Shown in pieces: positions 12,755 to 26,900 of a DNA stretch of 64,000 nt. Each line of letters opens with the position of its first letter. The stretch's first letter is position 1. The stretch is from Proales similis (lineage: Eukaryota; Rotifera; Eurotatoria; Ploima; Proalidae). The stretch lies in assembly GCA_019059635.1 (NCBI GenBank), contig JAGVRJ010000013.1, positions 62,001-126,000 on the forward strand. Direction: 5' to 3'. The notes below the pieces were generated by a model that made no database searches, had not been told where the DNA came from, and was given only the letters and a program-made list of their open reading frames with translations. A program made the position numbers and the translations under genes.

Positions 12755-13850
12755 TCAAAGTTCGTCGTCTGGAATCTCCTGCTTAACTCGAAGCAATATT
12801 TTGCCGATGTTGGAGTTGGCTTCCATGTAGCGATGTGCCTCTGCAATTTGGTCTATTTCAAAGTCCCTGTCGATTATGGGCTTGAGAGTTCCGTTTGTTA
12901 GATGGGACAGTACACGCTGAGAGAAGTCTGCAATCAGTTCGGCTTTGTACTAGAAAGTGAGTAGAAAGCAGAGTTTGAAAAAATAAGTCTAAATAGACGC
13001 TACTGACCTCAATTGACCTTGATCGAAGAGTTGACGCTTTGAGCTGGATTCTTTTTCGAAGCATTTTGCCCAGAAGGGCGCCCTCCACTTGTGCACCACC
13101 CATCAGGCCGTAGAGGACCCATTCACCGTCGACTGCCAAACAGTCAATGTTCTTCTCCCAATACGAGCCGCCTACACAGTCGAATACAAAGTCGACGCCT
13201 TTGGATTGACTGAGCTCGTTGACAACTTGAGTGAAGTTTTCTTGTTTGTAATTGATCGCCCGAGTCACATTGAGCTCGTTTTGTAAGTACAGCTGCTTTC
13301 GCTCACTTCCCACGGTGGCGTAGACGTGTTCAACTTGCAAAACGTTCTTGAGCAGTTGAATGAGAGAAGTGCCCACTCCACTGGCTCCTGCATGGACTAG
13401 AACTCGTTGTTGCTTGATGTCTGGCCGACTTGACAAACTCGACACCCAGTAGAGGAGCTGGAAGGCTGTGAGCCAAACTTCGGGAATGGCAGCTGCAGTT
13501 CTCAGCTGCATGTGATCGGGCACTGGCATCAAGAGATCCTGATGAACCGCCACAAATTGGGCATTTCCACCGCCTCCGACCAGAGCCATCACTCGATCGT
13601 CTAGTTTCCATTTGCATTGATTTCCGGCTGAGCGAACTCTGCCTGCCACTTCAAGACCGAGAATGTCGCTTTCGCCGGGAGGTGGCGGGTAAAGGCCCTT
13701 TCGTTGCTGAATATCGGCCCGATTGAGAGCCGAGTAGAAAACTTCGATTAAACATTCATTTGACTTTAAAGCCGGCACCGGCTGCAGGGCGACACTTAAC
13801 TGGTCCGCCCCGCCTGGACTCAGCACCTGAACTGCTCTCATTGTTTGCAT
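12755..13850 (-). CDS. TP53I3: TP53I3/PIG3-like NADPH:quinone oxidoreductase
   Basis: Medium-chain reductase of the zinc-free quinone oxidoreductase group, using NADPH. One long exon carries MRAVQVLSPGGADQL, SALNRADIQQRKGLYPPPPG, LGLEVAGRV, AAAIPEVWLTAFQLL, the dinucleotide-binding loop HAGASGVGTS, INYKQENF, VFDCVGGSYWEKN and WVLYGLMGG, all close to human PIG3. A short intron then leads to YKAELIADFSQRVL and the end AHRYMEANSNIGKILLRV. No zinc-ligand cysteines are seen, as expected for the group. The frame starts MQTM at 13850; the second Met (13841) aligns better with human. Convergent with BBS1: the two stop codons are about 155 bp apart. Confidence 0.93.
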
Positions 13851-14104
13851 TCTATTTTTTTAGGAAATTCAGAAATACATCGGCCGCTCTTATTGCCAGG
13901 TTGAAGACACGAAAAGCAATCCGTGAAATGACAAGATACGAACTACGGCCACCGGTTGTTTACGTAAACTAGACTTTATTATTAAAACGAATGACGAAAG
14001 AAATAAGGGCTTTAGGGTCGAAAGAAATAGTCTGCTGGTGGGTGTTGTTGTCTTACAACTGTCCCAGTATAAAATTTGAAAGAATTGCTCTGTGACAATT
14101 GTGC
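13851..14104. other. Intergenic region between TP53I3-like gene and first BCAP31 gene
   Basis: Short spacer holding the TP53I3-like promoter and the 3' end of the first BCAP31 gene. Nothing else recognised. Confidence 0.4.
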
Positions 14105-15023
14105 TCAGTTTTGCTTCTTGCGCTCATTGTCGGACTGGCCACCGCTGTCGAGCCTCTCTAACTGAGCTTGCAGCTTGGCATGATCCTTGAGGAGACTATC
14201 GTATTCACGGTTCACACTCTCTGCTTGTCTCTTCATCGCGTCCAGGTCGTTTTTGGCCGATTTGAGGCTCTTGTTCAACTCCTGGATTTCGGCATTTTTA
14301 ACCTCGACCATCTTCTCAAATTTACTCAAGTCCTGATCGGCTTCTTTGCCTGACTTGGGACTCTTTTCGGCCTCGAGCAGGGCGTTAGCCGTTCTACTGG
14401 CCGCTTCTGCTTGCTTCTTTACGGCAGTGTTTTCATTCATAAGTTGCGCCGAGTTTGTGATGAGAGTGACAAGTCTCCTGATGACACTAAAACCAATCAG
14501 CCGATTAGACCACAGCTCAACTTTCCATGCCCGGAGCATAGAATGGACGGAGATGAAAAGCTGCGAGCGATACTTACAACCAGAGGAAGAGGGCAGTGCC
14601 CGAAATGTAGAAATTTCTTTGTGCCCTGAACTCGCGCACCAGCTCCATGGTCGGACCGTAGTGAGCTGCCGATTGAGGATTTGACTCGGCCGCATCGATT
14701 CTTGACTTGAACTTGCTTATCTCACGGATGGCGTCAAACAAGAAAAGCACAAGCGCGACTAGGATGACATTGAAGTAAATACTGGCGTATGAGTTGATGG
14801 CAACTACGATTCGCGACTTGAATATCTTGTTCCATCTAATGAGAAGGTTAATAAAAGGCGAATATTTCGGATTTTAGGTTTAGGGTCTGGTTAAGGTTTA
14901 GGAACAAGGACAAGAGCTGGGCCATTACCTGGTGGGAGAAATGAATGGGAGTAAAAGGATGATCATGAATGCCACTTCCACGTACAAAAAGGTGGCCACC
15001 AGGGTCCATTGGAGAGACATCAT
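14105..15023 (-). CDS. BCAP31: BCAP31/BAP31-like ER membrane protein, copy A
   Basis: ER membrane chaperone/export adaptor. Exon 1 starts (M)MSLQWTLVATFLYVEVAFM, with LPFISPTR. Exon 2 gives WNKIFKSR, a hydrophobic span (FNVILVALVLFLFDAIREI) and FRAQRNFYISGTALFLW; exon 3 gives FSVIRRLVTLI. These are the three membrane segments and the WxKIFKSR motif of BAP31. The cytosolic tail (to 14105) is a predicted coiled coil with Lys/Glu/Leu heptads (ELNKSLKSAKNDLDAMK; REYDSLLKDHAKLQAQLERL). It ends KKQN, a KKXX di-lysine ER-retrieval signal like human KKEE. The second Met (15020) matches the human start. A paralogue lies directly upstream on the same strand. Confidence 0.93.
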
Positions 15024-15648
15024 CTAAGTTTGACAAGAATAAGCTGATCAACTTAGCAAGTCCGTTCTGCTCGAGGTGGATGATTGAATCAATGAGCCGA
15101 AACTTTAGTGGGGCGGGGAGCGTATTCTTTTTTAACAAATAGAATCAAGACACATATGCATCAAAATTGAAGCATTATGCTCACAGGTCTGATTCATCGC
15201 CGCGCATATTTGTCTTGAAAGCATGTGCACGAAGCGTTCAAGTACGCTGCACATAACTTGCTGAGCGCGAACACATGTTTGCGTTGTGTCTCAATCGAAT
15301 GGCTCAAATCTGTAGATCAGAGCAGGAAATAGTGGTTAATGCACTTGATTGCCTCGCCTATCATCGTCTTGTGAAGTGCGATTGCCATCCAGTGCCAGTC
15401 GATTCAGCGGACAAAAGTGCTTCTTGCACTTTGTAAGGCAAACCGTCTTAACCTGAGCACTGTGAAGTAGATCAGTTTTATTCACAATTTAAACAGCAAA
15501 CGAGAAAAGAAATTGGAAATATTGGAAATCGAGTTTGTGTCTCGTGAAGATTAAAATTGCAAGAGTTTGTGTGTTTTTAAAGAGGAAGAGCATCAAATTA
15601 AATGGAAAATGACGAAAATTGTTTGCTTTTCTGGGCATTCAGAAACGT
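15024..15648. other. Spacer between the two BCAP31 copies
   Basis: Promoter and 5' leader of copy A plus the 3' region of copy B. No open frame or motif I can support. Confidence 0.4.
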
Positions 15649-16819
15649 TTATTCCTTTTTGCGGCGCTGATCAGACTCGCCCGCAGCAGCTGTGTGCTGG
15701 TCGACCAACTCGGTAAAGTTCGAGTGGTCGTGTTCTTTGGCACTTGAAGCAAGCTGTCGCTTTAGAGCTCTGTTCTCGGCCTTTGCGTGGTCGAGTTTGT
15801 GCCAGAGTTTGTTTATTTCTTCGTTCTTTTGATCGAGAAGCTCTGCTGTGTCGTGAAGACTGGGAGCTGGCATTTCGGACATATCCTTGGCCCTAGTAGT
15901 GACCTCGCTGCTTTCTAACGCTTCCTGTCTGATAAGAAGATGAGCCAGCTCATGAAGCAACGTCACAAGTCTTCTGATGACACTAAAGCCAAGCAAATTA
16001 CAAGTTTTGAGTAAACAAGTACAACTTGAAGTAGAAGCATCTAGTAGAAGTAGAAGCTTGAAGTTGAAGAATGCGCTCAGGCAACGTCTCAGACATTCGT
16101 TTAGGTTCTGATTTCATAGAAACGCCGTCTCGTCATGCCGCCTCTGACCTTGATCTACCGCGGCGTAATAAAGCGCCCGGCCACTAGACTCAGGCTGGGC
16201 CTCTGATGCAACCGCGGTCTCTTTGAGCTTGAGTTTGTGTCACGCATGCGATCCGATCTCTTCCGACGGACACAACTCACAGAGCCGGTAGAAACAGATG
16301 GTCGACGATGCGCAGGCGGACGGCTCGACTGGACGGCTCAAACCTTTTACTTGTCATCCCCGACGTTGGTGCCGAGGAAAGGAGGGACAGATGAAGCCTT
16401 TAGCGATACTTACAACCAGAGGAAGAGGGCAGTGGCTGTAACGAAAAAGTTCCTCTCAGCTCTCGACTCTTTGAGCAGCTCGAGCGAAGGGCCATATTGA
16501 ATTGAGGGCTTGGCACTTCGCTGGTTGCGAATCATCTTGTCTTGGGTGAAGTAAATCACCCTGATCGAGTCGAGCATGAGCATGACCAATAAGAAGAAGA
16601 TCATGTTGTAATAGAAGCTGGCTTTGTTTTTCACAAACTTGACCAGTCGCGAGTTGAAAAAGTTGTGCCAACTAGAAAGACACGGTTGAGAAAGGTTTCA
16701 CCCAAATTGGAATCGCTCGATACTCACCTGACTGGAGAGATGAGCGGCAGTAGGAGAACGCTCAGAAAGCAGGCTTCGATCAGCAGGAAGCCTGAGGTGA
16801 TGGCTAGTTGAATGGACAT
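15649..16819 (-). CDS. BCAP31: BCAP31/BAP31-like ER membrane protein, copy B
   Basis: Tandem paralogue of copy A with the same three-exon plan. Exon 1: MSIQLAITSGFLLIEACFLS and LPLISPVR. Exon 2: WHNFFNSRLVKF, a hydrophobic span, then SRAERNFFVTATALFLW. Exon 3: FSVIRRLVTLL. The exon 2 donor block (ATALFLW plus GTAAG) is nearly identical in DNA to copy A (25 shared bases at 14577 and 16410), as is the start of exon 3. Intron 2 is longer here (about 430 bp against about 100). The tail is shorter, with a coiled coil ending RRKKE, a less standard retrieval signal than KKQN. The WxKIFKSR motif is changed to WHNFFNSR, so copy B is the more diverged. Confidence 0.88.
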
Positions 16820-16999
16820 TCTAGACAATCAATGCGATTATTCAAGCCTTGAAGATAGGCCCAGAGAGGATGCATGCAAGCCAAGCTCGGGTTCTATTCC
16901 GAGTCTGTCGGCTATGTGGGAGCGACTTAACACAGATGGTTATTTTTGTATTTGAATGTCAAGATTAGAAGTCAGAGGCGAATGGCTCAGCGAGCAGCA

Positions 17000-19498
17000 C
17001 TAGAATGAATGCAGCTCTTCCATGTCGACTATTTTGTAGAGAACGTTGTAGTCCGTGTTTTTACATTCGATCGATTTGAACGGATTGCGCAGTTTGTGTG
17101 TTTCGATGGTGAACATGAACTTTGTATCCAAGCGGCTGTGAAAGTGCTCAAACACTCGATTTGAGTATTTGGTTTGAGTGAAGAATTTTATTGGCTGAAT
17201 CTTGTTGAGGAATTTGAAGGCCAGGTCGCCCTCTAGCAGACAATTGCTCAAACGGCCCTGGCGGTCATGCAGCGTCAGCCAGAATCTGTAAATGTAAGTG
17301 AGCGTGAATTCGTCAGGCGTTTGCTGACTGTTTTGGATCTCGTTGAGTAGAGAGCAGCGTGGACAGGGATAAGCGAACGCGAACGTCACATCGTCCTCGG
17401 CTTCCTCAGTTGTCGTCGTCGGCTTTTTCACTTGGCTGCATTGAGTGCAAGCGTCGTCAGCAATGCTGCTCACCGGCTCTGCTTGCTTGAGCCATTCGAG
17501 GCTGAAGTTTTTGGCCTGTCGCAGCATTTGATCATCCTCTACTGCGTCGTTAAACAAGTTGGACGTCATCAGGGTGCTCATGTCACGCTGGGTGGACGAG
17601 TGGAACTCAGTGCGAACGCTCGACTCCAGATCGCTCTCTTGACTCATCTTTTCCCACGCGTCCGGGTGACAGTTACAAGCCAAGTGATAGGGCACAAAGT
17701 TGACATAGCTGCACTTGTCGCAGACCACCAGCACACTGGTGAGCTCGTGCACATATCGAGTTGAGTAGTTGAACAGTTTGGCGGTCACCTTGCAGCGCAT
17801 GTAGTCCTGCTCTTTGGCCTCCTCCTCCAAGTCGCTCAGGCTGCTGAAGAACGGAATTTTCTTCGACACTTGTTCCGCCTCTTGGATGTAGGGCGCGATC
17901 AGAGTCACGTTTAGCAGCTTCCTCAAGCGCATTATATCGCTTGATATGTCGTAGGTGTCAGTGAGCTTCGGCTTTTTCTTCGGGCTGTAGCTCGAAGGAC
18001 TAGACTGAACGGCCAAGTCGCCGGCAGCATCGTTCGGGGCCCGTTTTATCGGACTGATGCATATGCTGCTCATGACATGTTCTTTGCGTGGCGTGTTATT
18101 TTTACTCTCGTTCGTTTGACTCTCAGTGTCAGATATGTCCGAGTCCTGAAGGGCCAGCTCGACCGCAGTGACTTTGCGCGGTGAACGCAGTTTGTTTTTG
18201 AGGTCAGCAAAGTCAGTCATTTGCTGCTGGGGCTGCTTGGGCGATCTCGTCTCCTTGCCTTGGCCTTCTTGTTGCTTCTCCGGCTTGCCCAGGAGTTCCA
18301 ACAAAGTGTCGTCGTTCAGTTCGTTCATCTGAAAATAGTCTTGTTTGAACTGATCTTGGGAGCGAAACGCAACGCCCAGCTCTTGGCCTTTGCTCTGAAT
18401 GAATTTTATCTTTTCAATTGGCAAGGACTGAAGGCCACAGGAGTTTGCGTTCATGTCATGGGCACCCAGGCGCCTGATTTCACGTCCGAATCGATTCGAC
18501 TGATCATTGCCGAGCCCGGGCACTTTGATCACGGCATCTGTGTGCGAATTGGACATTTTGACCGACTGGGCGTTCTTGATCAGAATAAAGTCGCCGGCTC
18601 TCACCGTGTCGAGCTGCTCTTTGAACTCGTCGAACACATAAATCTGAATCGAGTAGGGCAGAATGCTCTTTGAGAAATATGCGTTGGCATGCTGACTGCC
18701 AGGCTCGGTTGAACTTTCGAATTTGAAATCGTTCTCTCGCTGAGTTGTGAGCTGGCTGCGAGTGGCGTCCCACACGAGCAGGAGCCGATAAGTAGAGTTC
18801 TCCACTTGAAACAATCCGCACACTTGACAGACAATGTTGAAAAAGTAGTCCTTGGGCAGCGTGCTGATCGTGTTGAGTCTAAGTTCTTGATTGTTTGATA
18901 GGCCTGCCTCGAGCATCGGAGGCGTGCATGGATTGGTCTTTATCCACTCGTCAAGTTCTACGACTCGTAGAATGTCTGAGTCGTCGACTGAAGCAGACTG
19001 TCGATTGCTGTCCTTCAACGAGCCGTCGTCGCGATTAAATGTGGCCCAGGCGGATATGTTCGCCTGGCACGCTCCCATCCCTTGGCCTCGGTATTGGCTG
19101 ATTTTCAGACGGTGAAACCTGATCACATCTCCGACTTGCGGCCGCTTCTCGTCCGTGGGCGGCTCTCGGCTCGTGAATATGTTGCATTTGAACTTTTCAT
19201 GCTGTTGACACGTTTCGTCTACAATCGACACACTGAGACTGGAGCCTTTGGTTTCGAGGAGAGAAGGAGCTATTCAGCGAAGTGGAACACGAGAGCAGCG
19301 ATCGATCAAGGCCTTACTGAAGTTGTTTCGTCTCCACTCATTCGCAACGTAGGTGACCACGCCGAATACATTCGCAGTGTTTGGCGTCTTCTCGCACAGA
19401 ATCAGCTCTTTAAGCTTAGAATATTCAAACGCGTCCTTTTTGGTGTGTATTAGCGTTTGGTTGTTTGGGTCTGAATTCTCTGTATCATCTCTCTCCAT
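17000..19498 (-). CDS. POT1: Protection of telomeres protein POT1
   Basis: Single-stranded telomeric DNA-binding shelterin subunit. Two exons: 19498-19318 (MERDDTENSDPNNQ to VFGVVTYVANEWRRNNF) and 19245-17000, joined in phase 1 to give SSSLSVSIVDETC. OB1 landmarks: VFGVVTYV, SIVDET, GDVIRFHRLKI (human NGDIVRFHRLKI). OB2: FFNIVCQVCGLF, LLLVWDATRS, IQIYVFDEF, AGDFILIKNAQSVK. A Ser/Lys/Pro-rich linker follows (roughly residues 370-500). The C-terminal OB3 region has cysteine pairs CDKC, CNC, CTQC and CPRC consistent with a zinc-bearing insert, and FWLTLHDRQGRLSNCLLEGD matches human TLDDGTGVLEAYLMD. Spliced length is 808 residues, longer than human (634), mostly in the linker and around the zinc region. 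The first Met at 19498 is the only good start in the exon. Confidence 0.92.
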
Positions 19499-20272
19499 GC
19501 TTTCGGCTGGCTATTTAAAGCGAATATACTCGGCGTGACATTGAAACATAGTTGTTGTGTGTTTGAATTCATTAAATTTCCTTCCTTTCTCGCTGCTTCT
19601 ATTGACGCAGTTCACACGCCGCTCCTCCTTTTCTTTGTCGCTCTCTCTCTGTGTGGCTTGCGCTCTTTCTGGCCCTCTCCTCTTTGCTCCTCTTTTTCTT
19701 TGCGCTTGTTCGTCTATTCGGCTTAGCATCGCAGATCCAAAACAACACAACTCTCCACTGGTCGTCCAAACTAAACCATAGAATCGATATTTAGCTTGTG
19801 AACCCGAATGCCTTTCAAGCCAGAACATTCCCGAATGGTTCGCTCGGGCACAAGTTCGAATGCCAAGTCCCGCCCGCGTTCGTCTGCGCGTGTTTCGAAG
19901 GCAGGCGTTCGCAAACACCGCCCAATTTGAATTGAACGGGGCCATCTTTTGGCCGCCCGGTGACTGTGCACGCTCTACGTTTGTCTCTCTTTCCCAAAAA
20001 TAAAGTCCAAATTGTGAAAGCAAAAAGCTCTCGTGCCGACCCGCAGGTATGAAAACTGAAAGTTGAAGATGAGACAAACGGCTTGTGTGGGGCTTTACGA
20101 GCCATGAATGCTAATGAGCATTTGTGCTTTCAAATTGTCGCATATTGAATGAAAGTCGTTCGGACAACGTAAATTCATTTTATGGCCGGACGCCTACCTG
20201 CTTATGGTTTAACACTTTCACGCAAAGAGTACACGTTCTTCTGAAACAAACGCCATTGAGAGTAGAGTAAAT
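19499..20272. other. Divergent promoter region between POT1 and QNG1
   Basis: A pyrimidine-rich tract (plus strand, about 19570-19700) and a 188-codon minus-strand open frame (20077-19511, MSHLQLSVFIPAG...) that ends 12 bp before the POT1 start. The frame shows no domain or homology I know and is Arg-rich at its C-terminal half; it may be chance or an upstream ORF in the POT1 leader. Confidence 0.4.
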
Positions 20273-21611
20273 ATGGGCGCAGTGGAAAAGCTTGTTCATC
20301 CGCTTGAATCGGCCGAGTTTGTGATGCAGCATGCCAAGAGCGTGCAGATCTGCGAGCAAGGCGTGAGAGAAGTGGCAGCCAAGGTGAATTGACTCTGAAC
20401 TATGCCGATTGAGCTCAACTTGATATGCGCCGCAGATTTTCGAAGGCCTCAAGGACCGTAACTGCAGCTATTTCAATTGGAAAGCTGCGCCTCTGAATCC
20501 GAAGCGAGCCGACGAGTTTGCCATCAATTGGATCTTTCTGGTGGACACATTGAACTTTTCGTTCTGGACCGACAACGAGCTGGTCAAGCTGCCCGATCCG
20601 TTGCCGGACAACTTTAAAATGCCTCAGTTTGAAAAGTACACGGTGTTTTACAACCAAATACCGTACGCCGGCTACTGGGGCCTTTGTGCAGCGGTCAACC
20701 GAGCTCTCGACGTAACTCTTTGTTCTCATCCGTTTCCGTTCAATAATTTCTCTCCGGCCCAAATAGGAAGGCTTTCCGATCACCGAGCCGCACTTCTACG
20801 CGCACATTAACGAGAAGGAGCTGCGTCACATTCTTCGATCTGACTCGAGCGAGAGTGTTCCGCTTTTCGATCTGCGCCTGAAAATCCTTCAAGAGACGGG
20901 TAAAATTCTAATCGAGGCAAGCACAACTTTCTCTTCCTTCTCGGCTTCACTTGAACGCTCTGGTTGGCAGGAATTTGGTGGAACGTTTTCCAACTGCATC
21001 AGAGCGGCGAACGGCAGCGCCGAGAAGCTGCTCAAGTTGATCGTCGACTACTTTCCTAGCTATCGGGACCAGGCCATATTCATGGAGCGTCCGGTCACGT
21101 TTTACAAGCGAGCGCAAATCCTGATCGCGGACGTGTGGGGCTGTTTCGAAGGACAAGGCCTCGGCTACTTTGCCGACATCGACCGTTTGACCATGTTCGC
21201 TGACTACCGAGTGCCCCAAGTGCTCAAGTTCTACAAAGCGATCGACTACTCCGAAGACCTTCAGTCGTTTCTCAGAAGAAATGTGCTTATGAGCAGCGGT
21301 GCTCGGTACGAGGTCGAAATTCGAGCTGCCTCGATTCTTGCCTGCCATGTAAGTGACTTGGATAAGCGGGCAAATGGTTGAGAAAAATGCAAACTTGTGT
21401 TTTCTTTTGCTCTTTAAAGCTAATCACACAACAAGTGAAGAAATTGATCGACGCCGACAAGCCAGTAATGCTCAACGGAGTTCTATTGCCCAAGCCGATC
21501 ATAAACGACATTTTAGTCGATTTCTATTTGTGGAACTTCAGGGTCGACAACGCCTCTCTGATCGACTCGAACTCGTTGCCCTTTCACAAAGTGCGTAGTC
21601 CGTTCTACTGA
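20273..21611 (+). CDS. QNG1: Queuosine 5'-phosphate N-glycosylase/hydrolase (DUF2419)
   Basis: Releases queuine from queuosine 5'-phosphate for salvage into tRNA. Starts [20 protein letters not shown]. Landmarks match human QNG1 (C9orf64): [13 protein letters not shown] (human [13 protein letters not shown]), [81 protein letters not shown]-like [29 protein letters not shown], and the end [10 protein letters not shown]. Introns are short (52-70 nt). The intron at 20917-20970 starts GC rather than GT (GCAAGC donor, GCAG acceptor), needed to join ILIE to EFGGT. Length is about that of the human protein (341 residues). Confidence 0.96.
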
Positions 21612-21675
21612 AAAGTAAAACGGGCCGTCTTCCAGCTTCGCTGATCGGCTCTTGCTCATTTAGATCTAAAAACGA

Positions 21676-21681
21676 AATAAA
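21676..21681 (+). terminator. Polyadenylation signal of QNG1
   Basis: AATAAA 64 bp after the QNG1 stop codon. Confidence 0.55.
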
Positions 21682-21916
21682 CAAGTTTTCCGAATGGCGC
21701 CGGATGATGCTGCCAGTCCAAGATTACACGTTTGGCGTTTTTGTTTATTTTTTCGTTTTAAAAAATAACGCAAAGTTGCGAATTTCGAATGGTGTGCGAG
21801 CGCTACAAATGTTCTCAAAGTGAATGATTGGGCCTGTGCCCACCGACTGCTGGTGCGTGCTGCTCTGTGTATTTGTGTGTTGTTGCGTGTGAAAAAGTAG
21901 AAGAAGAATGAGAAGA
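21682..21916. other. Spacer between convergent QNG1 and ARF genes
   Basis: Holds the two 3' ends only. AT-rich, no gene seen. Confidence 0.5.
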
Positions 21917-23921
<2,005 letters not shown>

Positions 23922-26900
23922 ATGATGCCTAAATCGAGCAAGGTGAAAAAAGGTGAGCAAGAGCTGGACGCTTTGTCCTGACCTAGTGATAACGGGCCAA
24001 ATTACTCGACAAAAGGGTTCGACCCACCCGGAAACAACTACATTGCACTCGGCTCTCGGTCTAAAGAGACAGGCGCGACCGCGGCGGTCAGCGATGGCAG
24101 CCAGACCTCAAAGCAGCAATCAAGTGAAAGCGGCCGTCTCAAGACCACCAACTCTTCGTCCAATCTTGTTGGTCAGGGCACAGTTGTGCAGGCCAGCATG
24201 TTGTGCGAAATAGGTAATTCAAAACGGCAAAAACAAATACAACGCGGCCTTCGCTTGAGCTTATTCCATGTGGCCTCCTGCCGCTTTATTTAGATCCGAA
24301 AACAATTAAAGAAGAAACAATGAAAGTGGAGCAAGACGACGAAAAGCTGGCCAAACTGGTCAGATCGATTGTGATTGCGTTGAAAAATGCCAATTACGCG
24401 TCGAGCAGTTCATCCAAGCAGAGCTCGAATGGCGCACCAAGTCCAAACTCGAATCAGTACGAGTTTGAGTACTTACTCGCGCTGAGTCATGCAGCTATCA
24501 AGAGGCCCGAGCTATTCAAAACACCGTCTCTAGTCGAGTTCATCGCTCAAAATTTACTGTTTACTCAGAAGACATCGTCGCACACGCCGGCAAGCGCCGC
24601 CTCGAGTTCAATATTAAAGTCAAAGAGCTTGCAGGCGATTCGAAATCCGACATCGCCCAATCAAGCGAGTCGAGCCAAAATTCAGTCGATCGTCTGCGTG
24701 TTGCTCAACAATCTATATTGTGACGATGCTGAGTGGCCGGACGTGTTCGTCAAGGCGTTCATCGACGACTCGCTCAACGACCGAAGTTGGGTGGACAGCT
24801 GCGACTGTGCCGAATTTGTGGCCAATATTTGCACCGCGTTTCGCACTCGCCCGCTGCCCTACTCAGTTGAGCAGCAAATGATCAAAATGCAGCAGAGCAC
24901 TCCTTCGTCTCAAAGTTCAAATCTCACAGTCAGCTACGACGAGCGCATGATGGAACTGAGCGAGAACATGGGCGATGTGAGCAAAACTGTCAAGGCTCGT
25001 TACGAGACCAATCGGGCTCAAGTGGAGAGCTGCTGCGTCGAACTGGTGCAGGCCTACGTGAGTTCAATGGAGAAAACTGCTCGGCCTGGTAAGCGCCTGC
25101 TAGGCCAGAGCATTCCGGTCGCAGCGACCAACGCTGTGGAAAACAAAGGTCTGATCAAGCTGTTGCAGGCGATGTGCGGCTTTGTCGAGATGCGCATGAT
25201 GGCCATCAACAAAATAGAGACTTGGCTCATAAATCCCAAGCTGACCGTCTGCGCCCAGGATCTGCTCATGTCCGTGTGTGTGAATTGCGATTCGAACGAC
25301 GCCAGGAACTTGGAGCTGATCGCTAACCTGGTCAAGCTGAGACCAAAGCTCAAGCAACAGCAGCACTATTACGACTGCATTAAAGAGCTTGTCAAGTTGA
25401 GCGCGCTCAATCTCGAGTGTCTAATCCAGACAACTGTGCTCAACGAGATCGTCAACCAGCAAGCACACGTGGTGCCTCAGTACCAGCAGAGTCAGCAGCA
25501 GATCCAAATAAGAAATCAGCATTTTTTAAATCTCCTGCAGAGCGCGTTCAGCGTTGACCCCTCAGCCGGCTCTCGAGTGTTTGCGCGAGTCCTGCAGAAA
25601 ATTCTCGTGCAAAAGGGCGGCAACGACTACGTCCGCCTGATGCGAATCCTGGTCCGCGACAGCATTCGCAACTCGCGGCAAGAGTTTGACTTTATGTCGT
25701 TCACTCGTCAGCTGCTGATCGACGATTTGAAAAGCGTCTACGAGCCAGAGCGAGAGCTTCTGGACCAGGCGATTGTTCGACTGGCGGGAGGACTGGCTCC
25801 TCTTGACCGGGTCGACTTTAAAGAGCGATACGCCAACAATGTATGCGATTTGCTCACCATCTGCATCTTGGTGGCCATCTCGCCCCACGTCAAAGAGGCC
25901 TACCTTCGCCCGCAGACAGAGACTAGAGACGCGCTAATTCGCTACTACACGTGCATGGCGCAGATCCAGTGCGAGACGGTCACTTGGCTTCAGTTCATTC
26001 TGGCCAAATACTCGCTCAATCCGGTGCAGCTCATCACACTACTGTTCAAGATATTGTTCATGGCCGACAAGCCCGAGCAATGCTACACAATTGAGAACTG
26101 GCCCTCAGAGCAAGAGAGAGCCACCTTTTTCCGAGTGGTGTCCGAAATTCCGGTTCTGAGCGACACTCTGCATCAGATCCTTGAGATCACGCGCCTCTTG
26201 CCCGAGGACATGTATCTTCATATGTTGCGGGTCGAAGAGAATCTGCTGAAAACGGCCGCGTTCGTTCACTTGAAAGAGATCTACGCGTTTCGTCTCGAGC
26301 GTCTAGAGCAGTTTGTTCAGAGTCTGTTCAACTTGTGCGTCTACAAGTACCAAGAGGCGTCCAAGTTTGTGGTCGCTCTCTTGTACTGGAACACGTGGCA
26401 GATCCTGTTGATCGTGAGCGCTCTAGATCCGACCGGATTCGGCCAGACTGCGTGGAATGAGTATCCGACTCTGCGGCTCATGATGGAGATGGTGATCACC
26501 GAAGACTTCAATTATCCGCCTCAGTCGAGCCTCACCGACGAGACGCCGCCTGAATGGTTCAGGCAGCAGGAGCTCGACGTGATTCGAATCGAGAACAGAG
26601 AAATACTCGAATTCGAAAACTCGTTCGATGTGAAAAGCTCGCCGGCCATCACCGAGTTCAACAGCAAACTGATCGGCTCCATTTTGAAATTCGATCCGAC
26701 AGGACCGGCCCGAAGGCCACCGGCAGACACAATTCAGAACATAAAACGACTCAACTCGGAGTACAAACTCGGCCAGCTGTTGTGCAGATGCCGCGAGCCA
26801 GACTTTTTGCTGTCGCTGATCCAGCGTCAGAATTCGAAGCAATCGCTCACGTGGCTGTCGGCGCTGATCGAGTCGAACGCCAATCAGAGTCTGGACATAA

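Noticed and set aside
16860-16920. tRNA-like arm (CTCGG stem, GTTCTATT loop, CCGAG stem)
   Set aside because: The loop is 8 nt, there is no acceptor stem pairing and no proper A box. Probably a chance hairpin.
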